Origin: Strongylocentrotus purpuratus
Lineage: Eukaryota; Echinodermata; Echinoidea; Camarodonta; Strongylocentrotidae
Direction of reading: 5' to 3'
NCBI RefSeq assembly: GCF_000002235.5
Contig: NW_022145596.1
Span: 3,778,352-3,842,351, forward strand
Length of the DNA: 64,000 nucleotides
Shown here: positions 58,501 through 64,000 of the stretch, piece by piece
Layout: the number at the start of each line of letters is the position of its first letter
How positions within the stretch are numbered: position 1 is the stretch's first letter
Notes under the pieces: generated by a model
The model's input: the letters and a program-made list of their open reading frames with translations, nothing else
Database searches by the model: none
Told to the model about the DNA's origin: nothing
Translations under genes and position numbers: made by a program

Positions 58501-61500
58501 TGTATAATATACCATCATGATAAGAATTATATAAGAACAATGAAATGGAATGGCTGACAGAGGAATCTCCATCCATTTGCTAATGGATGTAAAGCGTTCT
58601 GGGTATGAACAGCATATAAACAATATCTGTATATCATACGGATTTGAGACCTTTCATCAGAACGGAAGACGCAAGAGGGGGTTCATGGTAGCTTACACTT
58701 CAGGGTAATGGACGTCTATCCTGTAAAACGATATACCTCTGCATTTAGGCCGGATAAAACAGGCCTTAGAGAGCCAAGTTCATTAGGAAAAGCTAAATAA
58801 ACTTGGAAGATCATGTGGAATAAAGAGAGGACCATGGTTGGGTGTCTGTGGAGTGTGCTAACAATGTAGATTGGTGTTGGGTATCTAGATGTATAATCTA
58901 AATAAAATAATGAGGCCCACTCTGTTTGTAAGGGTGATAACAAAAATTGTAATAATTAACTTGCACATTGCTGTATCCGTACTGTATATGCCATGTTCTC
59001 TCAAATGTTCAAATTTATAAACTATTTGGCTAAATGCAAGGCCCACTTAATAGCAGTGATAGATGAGATAATGAAAACATGAGAAGACAAATGAAATTGA
59101 TATAAATTTTCTGGGAACAAGAGCAAAGTGGTTACAGTACACAAAAAGAAATCAGCTGTTGAGCCTCAGAGAGCAAGAGAGAAAGAAATTTATAGAGATT
59201 AGAAAAGATGGGAAAGTACAGACATAAGGAGAAATAGAGATGAAACATAAGAGAGATCCATGAGAACTAAATGTTATTTGTTTCAAGTTAGTGAACCCTT
59301 GCAAAAATAGTCAAGAAAGCCACCACCCCACACCAAAATCTTTTATCCCCATTGCTTTCAACTGATACCACCTGATAGAAAATAACAATCCAACATCCCA
59401 AATCCATGTAGCTTCTGTAGGATTCCAAAACTTGTTTTTAAAACATTTCACAACTATTCTCTTTTGTCATCGGTGCCTTCCATCGCACCAAACACCTGTC
59501 TGCGGCTATCTGAGGTGTGATGCCAAAGGCTATACATAAACAAGACCACTAGACTGCTACATGTCAAAAAATGGCAGTGATGGAGGTCATTTTATTCCAT
59601 TCCTCCAGATATAACATAAGCAGCAGTAGTTTAGGGTTAACCATTTCAAAAATAAGAATTTGACTTTATAGAATTAGAAGTAGTTAGTTTTGACTATGAG
59701 CATTTTCCATTTTCCCCCTAATTCTAAAGTTTAACATCATGTCTGGTAGAATTTCATACTCGTGTCAGTAATAAACATTGCATGTACAAATTATACAGCT
59801 CTACAGAAGAACTACAGTATTCATAAATTCAAGGTATAGTATAACTAGATTTGTTTACATTTTTCCAAAAGTCATACCGTTAATTATGGACAAATAAATC
59901 AAAATTGACAGCATTACAGACAATACTCCAAATCCATAAAGAATAACCCTTTATTATCTTCCCATTTGACACATAACCACAACTAGGAATCACAGAGTAT
60001 TGTCCACTTTAGATACTATTGTACTGACAATACAGCGGTTTTACTTTGTCCATGAGGCAGCAGTGATATTTGTGTTGCCGATTGTCTGTGATGACGGCCC
60101 ATTTCATAGTTCATGCTCTCGTGGGCATGTTGAAAAGAATAGAATTCAAGCGTGCCTGACATCCCACTTAATGGTGCAGCCAGAACACATGGAAACAATA
60201 TCGAACCCAGCCCATTCTCTTAAATTCATGAGCTCCGTCTCTCCTTCATGTTTTAAAAATATCAGCTATTCTTTATCTTGTTCTACATAAATGTATTGTA
60301 GCCAATGCATTCATAGACAAATATAAGATTAACCACAGTATGGTCTACCGTATTATTCTTTTGTATTCAAAAGTTTTACTTTGAAATAAATGTGTTGTAT
60401 TCATCTCAGTTTGGGTGTTGATATAACAAATTTTCATAAATACATCCGGTGGTTTTGCAACTTTTGCAACTTGCAAATGAATAATAAAGAATGACTAATT
60501 TTTTTTCAAAAACATGTTTTTCCCCAAAATATAGAGTAGGTCCAATTTCAATTCAGAACAAGCAGAGTTCATTTATAGATGTGAAAGATATTTTTATCAT
60601 TCCTTTTTATCAAATTAGATCTTAGTTTTATGTCTTCTAATTTCAAAATGAATTGCCAAATTTAGTCTGGTATTTCACAGTAGCATTAAACTACATGTCG
60701 GTTTTCTGGTAGCAAAATAGTCCAAACCAGAGTGCATGCATTGGAAGTTGAGAGATGCCAGGGGGTTAAACGTCAAATCTTGAGAGTTCATTTATGGATG
60801 TGAAACATATTCTTTCTATTCTGTTTTATCAAATAAGATATTAGTTTATTCAAGTTTCAAAACGAATTGCCAAATTTAGTCTGGTATTTCAAAGTAGCCT
60901 GCATCTCCACATTGGATTTCTGGTGGCAAAATAATCCAAACACGAGTGCACGCATTGGAAGTGGAGAGATGCCAGGGGGTTAAAACATCAGATCTTGATT
61001 TGTACCATGTAACTTCTGACTCCTCCCAATCTAAAGTGCACCCATTATGGGGATTTCACCTTGTATAAACACCCCAAACAGGCAACTTTTCTCCCCAACC
61101 GTAATCTCGCATCATGTTTTTGACAAGTATGAGATGGCAGTATTTGGCATTGCCGAGGGCGATATGAGAATGTAAGACCGAGAGGATTACGGGCACAACC
61201 AGAGTGCGAGATAGACCCTCTGATGAGTCACTGTGTGGGGGACTGGACTGTATCACGAAGGATCACTGGGATGATTACCTGGCATCTTCAATCTAAAAAT
61301 CTGCAATTTCACAGAAAATAATGCTTTCTTCTCTCCTACTTTGGAATTTGGATGCAATTCATTTACAATCATCCTTAAAATATTTGAGAGAAAATGTGCT
61401 CTGGTGATGCTACATGTATATGCTCACTATAAATAAAAGTATGGGAAGTTAAATTCTTATTCAATGAGAGAGAGAGTAGGCTTCCAATAGATTAATAGAA

Positions 61501-61764
61501 AAAAGGTATGTTCCTTCAATAAATTAAAAATATTCTTTTATGAAGGAAATGAAATCCTATCTTGTGCCATTCAAATGGACGGTAGAAATAATTGACTCTG
61601 ACAAACAGCTTTATGAAAGTAAGAAATGATAACAAGAATGTACCTTTCTCAAACACAATCCACCCAGCCATCTCTGGTTGTCCATCTCGAAGACGATAAT
61701 AGGGCTTTCGCATGAGAGAGCCGCCTTGCGTTTCCCCCGGGGTAATTGTTCTATGTACTTCCAT
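34250..61764 (-). CDS. TENM: Teneurin, single gene, 28 coding exons
   Basis: Joined minus-strand exons from ATG at 61764 to the stop at 34250 total 8307 bp and 2768 residues. All junctions are GT-AG with matching phases, which is strong support. Order: cytoplasmic domain (1-350), transmembrane helix (about 351-373), juxtamembrane stalk with basic cleavage motifs (374-420), a jelly-roll-like region with two more dibasic sites (420-587), six EGF repeats (588-800), a Cys-rich and transthyretin-like region (805-920), a FN-plug-like region (920-1150), an NHL beta-propeller (1150-1600), the YD/Rhs shell (1600-2450), and a C-terminal Tox-GHH/TCAP-like region (2450-2768). Teneurins are type II adhesion receptors that pair across synapses and bind latrophilin. 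The length fits the family (about 2500-2800). The first intron is 4.4 kb. Regulation cannot be read directly. Confidence 0.95.
35320..36308. mobile_element. Non-autonomous element with DR1 arrays, copy 1 (teneurin intron 27)
   Basis: Starts near CTAGATGGAA with a perfect 20-bp palindrome (35330-35349) and ATGATGCCTCCG. The middle is tandem units of about 140 bp, each with TGACCTTTGACC and ATCGGCTCTGCAAG. A (GGAC/GTAC)n array (36196-36261) precedes the end hairpin ATGCCTCCG/CGGAGGCAT (36275-36304). No protein coded. Confidence 0.85.
36440..36591 (-). CDS. TENM: Teneurin exon 27
   Basis: 152 bp, phase 1 in and 0 out. [19 protein letters not shown], matching the family SWL...GFQLHNVIPG segment. 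The acceptor pyrimidine tract is formed by a CT microsatellite. Confidence 0.93.
36592..36628. repeat. (GA)n microsatellite at exon 27 acceptor
   Basis: On the minus strand it is a CT run that supplies the polypyrimidine tract of exon 27. Confidence 0.9.
37007..38606 (-). CDS. TENM: Teneurin exon 26 (main YD/Rhs shell)
   Basis: 1600 bp, phase 0 in and 1 out. About a dozen YD strands (for example [50 protein letters not shown]). It closes with the Rhs core motif [14 protein letters not shown] and [13 protein letters not shown]. This is the shell that encloses the linker in solved teneurin structures. Confidence 0.98.
38607..39053. other. Teneurin intron 25
   Basis: AT-rich, nothing further recognised. 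Confidence 0.6.
39054..39182 (-). CDS. TENM: Teneurin exon 25
   Basis: 129 bp. [20 protein letters not shown], then [11 protein letters not shown] repeats. Phase 0 both sides. Confidence 0.94.
39726..39899 (-). CDS. TENM: Teneurin exon 24
   Basis: 174 bp, phase 0 both sides. [13 protein letters not shown], then [16 protein letters not shown]; donor CAG|GTATAT. Confidence 0.93.
40019..40124. mobile_element. Foldback element, about 106 bp
   Basis: Ends GGGCCGTTTCATAAAA and TTTTATAAAACGAGGCCC are inverted, with inner TGTTAT/ATAACA words also paired. Lies in teneurin intron 23. Confidence 0.65.
40206..41386. mobile_element. Non-autonomous element with DR1 arrays, copy 2 (teneurin intron 23)
   Basis: Same family as 35320-36308: the 20-bp palindrome (40217-40236), ATGATGCCTCCG, TGACCTTTGACC units (40510, 40517, 40668, 41139), a (GGAC/GTAC)n array (41263-41332) and the end hairpin (41348-41356/41373-41381). 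Its later units differ (AAAATCTAATCAGATCGTCT, CACTATCACTAAGTTTGAAG), so the array expanded from another unit. Confidence 0.85.
41651..41895 (-). CDS. TENM: Teneurin exon 23
   Basis: 245 bp. [20 protein letters not shown], then [10 protein letters not shown] and VVGRKLK, typical of the start of the YD shell. Confidence 0.94.
42357..42532 (-). CDS. TENM: Teneurin exon 22
   Basis: 176 bp. [16 protein letters not shown] (YD strand), then SSNFSQ. Confidence 0.94.
42962..43896 (-). CDS. TENM: Teneurin exon 21 (NHL to YD)
   Basis: 935 bp, phase 0 in and 2 out. Remaining propeller blades ([50 protein letters not shown]), then the first YD-type strands ([16 protein letters not shown]). Confidence 0.97.
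44101..44122. repeat. (AT)n microsatellite
   Basis: AT dinucleotides in teneurin intron 20, near a 20-base T run at 44048-44060. Confidence 0.85.
44208..44365 (-). CDS. TENM: Teneurin exon 20 (NHL)
   Basis: 158 bp. [20 protein letters not shown], then the LGTPGIQGP loop. Phase 1 in and 0 out. Confidence 0.95.
44773..45005 (-). CDS. TENM: Teneurin exon 19 (NHL)
   Basis: 233 bp. [17 protein letters not shown], then [11 protein letters not shown] and [13 protein letters not shown]: second blade. Confidence 0.95.
45395..45644 (-). CDS. TENM: Teneurin exon 18 (NHL)
   Basis: 250 bp, phase 1 in and 2 out. [12 protein letters not shown], then [20 protein letters not shown] and FIRRVGPEG: first NHL blade. 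Confidence 0.95.
46144..46284 (-). CDS. TENM: Teneurin exon 17
   Basis: 141 bp. [18 protein letters not shown], then [14 protein letters not shown], leading into the propeller. Confidence 0.95.
46697..46970 (-). CDS. TENM: Teneurin exon 16
   Basis: 274 bp, phase 0 in and 1 out. [15 protein letters not shown], then [19 protein letters not shown], the FN-plug-like region. Confidence 0.95.
47401..47686 (-). CDS. TENM: Teneurin exon 15
   Basis: 286 bp. [20 protein letters not shown], matching the family FDLVANGG motif, then [10 protein letters not shown]. Confidence 0.95.
48103..48222 (-). CDS. TENM: Teneurin exon 14 (TTR-like)
   Basis: 120 bp. [11 protein letters not shown], then PVVGVRVQV and [10 protein letters not shown]: the transthyretin-like carboxypeptidase-regulatory fold. 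Confidence 0.94.
48710..48932 (-). CDS. TENM: Teneurin exon 13 (Cys-rich)
   Basis: 223 bp, phase 1 in and 2 out. [15 protein letters not shown], matching the family DCxDPDCC motif, then [16 protein letters not shown]. Confidence 0.95.
49090..49265. repeat. CAT/ATC-rich tract
   Basis: Imperfect CATCAT and CAACAC trinucleotides in teneurin intron 12. A similar tract lies at 53770-54000 in intron 5. Confidence 0.8.
49336..49482 (-). CDS. TENM: Teneurin exon 12 (EGF 6)
   Basis: 147 bp. The last EGF ([10 protein letters not shown]) followed by [10 protein letters not shown], the start of the Cys-rich calcium-loop-like motif. Confidence 0.94.
50020..50232 (-). CDS. TENM: Teneurin exon 11 (EGF 4 and 5)
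   Basis: 213 bp. Two EGF repeats with six cysteines each ([14 protein letters not shown] and [10 protein letters not shown]). The first has unusual N-terminal spacing. Confidence 0.93.
50677..50871 (-). CDS. TENM: Teneurin exon 10 (EGF 2 and 3)
   Basis: 195 bp. EGF 2 has five cysteines, with Tyr (SGRGQYVHG) where the third Cys would be. This is the family's odd-cysteine repeat, used for covalent dimers. EGF 3 has six. Confidence 0.94.
51249..51347 (-). CDS. TENM: Teneurin exon 9 (EGF 1)
   Basis: 99 bp. One EGF repeat with six cysteines ([13 protein letters not shown] to GDDC). Confidence 0.93.
51731..52234 (-). CDS. TENM: Teneurin exon 8
   Basis: 504 bp, phase 1 in and 1 out. A Thr-rich start ([10 protein letters not shown]), then a jelly-roll-like region ([38 protein letters not shown]) containing GRRGKRSVD and SRVKRSN, both strong furin-type sites. 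Confidence 0.92.
52692..52829 (-). CDS. TENM: Teneurin exon 7 (juxtamembrane)
   Basis: 138 bp, phase 1 in and 1 out. Extracellular linker with [11 protein letters not shown], a basic proprotein-convertase-like motif. Confidence 0.88.
53361..53578 (-). CDS. TENM: Teneurin exon 6 (transmembrane)
   Basis: 218 bp, phase 2 in and 1 out. The basic KKKYGCKKD precedes a membrane helix, [19 protein letters not shown], as expected for type II orientation with the N-terminus inside. Confidence 0.92.
54010..54247 (-). CDS. TENM: Teneurin exon 5
   Basis: 238 bp, phase 1 in and 2 out. Cytoplasmic, with [16 protein letters not shown] to NARHRQER; no known domain. Confidence 0.85.
54884..55156 (-). CDS. 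TENM: Teneurin exon 4
   Basis: 273 bp, phase 1 in and 1 out. Pro/Tyr-rich cytoplasmic segment ([12 protein letters not shown], then [11 protein letters not shown]) and an acidic EDEEET run. Confidence 0.85.
55440..55507. repeat. (CAT)n microsatellite next to teneurin exon 3
   Basis: About 22 uninterrupted trinucleotides, ending 18 bp from the exon 3 donor. On the minus (transcribed) strand it reads (ATG)n. Confidence 0.97.
55526..55640 (-). CDS. TENM: Teneurin exon 3
   Basis: 115 bp, phase 0 in and 1 out. Contains [18 protein letters not shown], which resembles the vertebrate cytoplasmic SNSALTLTDTEHEN motif. Donor is CAAG|GTAGGT, 18 bp before a long trinucleotide repeat. Confidence 0.85.
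55641..57111. other. Teneurin intron 2
   Basis: 1.5 kb of AT-rich intron. The open frames in it match nothing I recognise and lack codon bias. Confidence 0.5.
57112..57266 (-). CDS. TENM: Teneurin exon 2
   Basis: 155 bp, phase 1 in and 0 out. Cytoplasmic segment [20 protein letters not shown] to DHYLH. The acceptor pyrimidine tract is a CT microsatellite. Confidence 0.75.
57885..57995 (+). mobile_element. Possible tRNA-derived SINE remnant
   Basis: TCTAACGGGTAGAGTGCTCC resembles a D-arm/A-box, CCTCGCTGGTGAGCGAGG makes a 7-bp hairpin in the anticodon-arm position, and GAGGATTCAA is a weak B-box. A GC-rich island in AT-rich intron 1. No full tRNA cloverleaf. Confidence 0.35.
58000..60564. other. 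Teneurin intron 1, central part
   Basis: AT-rich. I see no exon. The 96-residue frame at 60000-60290 has no recognised similarity or splice logic. Confidence 0.5.
60565..61001. repeat. 219-bp tandem duplication in teneurin intron 1
   Basis: GAGTTCATTTAT(A/G)GATGTGAAA starts at 60565 and 60784. Both copies continue through AATTGCCAAATTTAGTCTGG and GAGAGATGCCAGGGGGTTAA. Moderately diverged. Confidence 0.85.
61644..61764 (-). CDS. TENM: Teneurin exon 1 (start)
   Basis: 121 bp. The ATG lies in ACAATGG context; donor AAAG|GTACAT, phase 1. [13 protein letters not shown], then [14 protein letters not shown] possible 5' UTR acceptor (CTTGTTGTAG) lies about 20 bp upstream. It is the least certain exon because the teneurin N-terminus is poorly conserved, but the phase fits exon 2. 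Confidence 0.65.
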
Positions 61765-63216
61765 TGTAAACGATTCTCAACACCTACAACAAGTCACTCA
61801 CAATGCTCGTCTAATTGAAAATGCAAATATGTTCCATATATAATTCCTTCAGACTCATTTGTTCCTTCAGAAGTCCAATCATCCAATTGCAAATTTATCC
61901 AAGCAAATTTTATCAAATGCACTGTTTCTGTGAGACGATGAGCAGAAACTATTGGCATACATGTATCATTCCCAAGTAGTAATAGCCAATTGAAGGTTGT
62001 TCATTTTCCTTCACATTTTCCTTGAAAAGCTTGAGATACCAGCGAGGATATAAATAAATGTTCCATCCTTATTGTGACATGACTCTGCATGAACAAGTCA
62101 AACTCCAATTGTTACAAACAAAGAGCAACTATTCCTCATTCAACCACAAACTACGCAAGGCAAGAATTAGGAGAAGACACTATGACGTAGCGTGAGAAAA
62201 ACACGTAGCAGGAACATGAATGAATGTTTCCTTGCTCTTCTCTTGACTCAAAACACTGTAATAAAATGAACTCCGCCTGGTGTTACAGGCATTTCAGGTA
62301 ACCAAAGTGCAATGTTTACACAAGAACTGGACTATGAATGAAGAGTCACTACACAGACAAGCAGCTAGAACAAGTCATCCGAACAATAGGCCAACTGGAA
62401 CTGTGAACAAAGTTACGACCACCTCGCTAATTAAAGCACAATAAAGGCTACCCCATGGCACTGCACTGAGAAAGAGAGAACCTAAACAAACAGACAAAGA
62501 TACATATCACAACAACATCACATTGGAAGTTAGGATTAGAATCAGGTGAATCCTGGACAAAGAAAGGCAAGATACTGCTGGTATTTTCTTTTGTGTTTCC
62601 ACATCAGGGTTGGTCAATCAGTAATCTGGTGTATGTATGTTCTCAGGATTATGCTTAACTAACATGAAGAAGGAAGAGGGGGGCTAAGCCCCTGCAGTTG
62701 TGCAAAGATGCCCCAGATCCTAGCACCTGATAAGGGAGTCAGGCCAGATAAATAAACAACAGACAGCTAAATCATTAACAAAACTTCCATCAATATTGTA
62801 TGCATAATGCAAACATCGGTATCTATTTGGAGGACCTCCAACAGATAGCTGGCTAATTGCTCCATGTTGTGCTTTGCTTTATATTTTGCTCCTTTAACCA
62901 TAATCTCATTCTCTTCCTGTTAAACTTTAATTTACTGAGTACCATAGTCCATATTGTATGTCCCCCTCGAGTGTCTTCAAGCAATTTACCTACATTCTTA
63001 AAAAACCTCAGCAAATTGCTTTATTCCTTTTGATATCATCTCTTTTTCACGTCATGTACTTACATGTAGTATTTCCTTTAAAAAAAATACATTTTCAATT
63101 CCTCAGCATTGGCTTAAACCACAAATTCCTTTGAAAATGAAATATTCCCCCCCCCCCCTCCTCCTCCCCTACCTCCATTTGTGATTCCCCTCTTCTTGTC
63201 CGTCTGCCTTTCTCTA

Positions 63217-63261
<45 letters not shown>

Positions 63262-63728
63262 TCTCCGTCTCTTTCTTTCCCTTCCTCACTCTGTACTCTA
63301 CTCTTTTCTTTTCCCCATCTATTTCTTCAGCTATTCAAATTAAAATGTACTGTAGTTATGAAGAAACCACCCTCTCCTTTTACCTTTTTCTTTTATTGCA
63401 TGTGTTGCACATATTTATGTTTTATTTCATTTTCAGTTCATTTCACTTTATGTCACCATGGAGACACTTTCCAAGACGAACAAATAGTAGAAATGTTAGA
63501 CATGCAATGAAGTCCACGTCGAGCATCTCTTCATCTCACTATTTCTGTCCTGACATCTCGGTAATAATAACACAAATCTCCACTTCTTACAATCTTCTCA
63601 CAGAACACACCATACCTGTCCATCAAACTCTCTCCATCTGTCAACGCATGTCTTCACAATTCTATTTTCATTGCCTTTAGAATGCTTGAGACTTCTGTAT
63701 TCATGCTCTCTCTCTCTCTCTTCCTTCC

Positions 63729-63759
<31 letters not shown>

Positions 63760-64000
63760 CACTCTCCCACTCTCTTCATCTCTCCATCCTTCTTTCCTCC
63801 TCTCTTTCTCACTCTCTTGTCAATCTTGTCCATCCTATTTGTCCATATATTTCATTCACATTCATCTTTAGCACTATCTGATTTTCCCTCTATTTTAGAG
63901 CCATTGTACTATAATCCTATTTGTCCATTTTTATGGTATCTTTCTCACATTTGTTTTCTCTTTCTTCTAACGTTCTGCTATTATATAAGTATAAAAATCA
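61765..64000. other. Upstream of teneurin start: 5' UTR/promoter or further intron
   Basis: No coding exon recognised. The acceptor-like CTTGTTGTAG on the minus strand at about 61784 hints at an upstream non-coding exon. A C run (63147-63157), (CT)n at 63220-63258 and further CT-rich DNA at 63710-63830 give false open frames. Confidence 0.4.

Noticed and set aside
60000..60290. 96-codon plus-strand frame as a gene nested in teneurin intron 1
   Set aside because: No recognisable family, no codon bias, no promoter or splice evidence.
61056..61256. Alternative teneurin exon on the minus strand
   Set aside because: An open frame after a possible acceptor, but no family similarity and no consistent donor.
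63181..63871. Plus-strand frames near the right edge
   Set aside because: Driven by CT microsatellites; Leu/Ser-rich artefacts.

Overview
The window reads as nuclear DNA of an invertebrate animal. Genes are split by many GT-AG introns, and intergenic DNA is AT-rich and loaded with microsatellites, homopolymeric C/G tracts, foldback elements and retroelement remnants. A BEL/Pao retrotransposon, CR1/L2-type LINE tails, a two-copy FAXDC2 family, an SLX4 fragment and a single long teneurin gene suggest an invertebrate deuterostome, most probably an echinoid-like echinoderm. That assignment is inference; no rRNA or mitochondrial marker is present.

Layout. 1 to about 5.9 kb (+): 3' part of a BEL/Pao element whose integrase is broken inside the catalytic core. 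6.6-8.2 kb (-): three consecutive exons of an SLX4-like gene (between the UBZ and BTB regions of that family), with a TIR element just upstream of them. 9-12.6 kb: repeats, a LINE 3' end and a candidate promoter. 12.7-18.4 kb (+): first FAXDC2-like fatty acid/sterol hydroxylase gene, with two tandem versions (5a, 5b) of the exon carrying most of the di-iron histidine site. 18.5-23.2 kb: repeats, including a composite element bounded by related GC-rich hairpins. 23.2-29.1 kb (+): second FAXDC2 gene with the same exon plan and a single exon 5. 29.1-34.2 kb: convergent intergenic DNA and the probable teneurin 3' UTR. 34.25-61.76 kb (-): teneurin, reconstructed as 28 phase-consistent coding exons (8307 bp, 2768 residues), with two related intronic elements full of nuclear-receptor-type direct repeats. 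61.8-64 kb: sequence upstream of the teneurin start.

Functionally the genes are independent: SLX4 is a DNA-repair nuclease scaffold, FAXDC2 proteins are ER-membrane hydroxylases, and teneurin is a type II cell-surface adhesion receptor. The most unusual result is the pair of equal-length, equal-phase, 57-bp-separated catalytic exons in the first FAXDC2 gene, which looks like a mutually exclusive splicing cassette that swaps the active-site module of a membrane hydroxylase.
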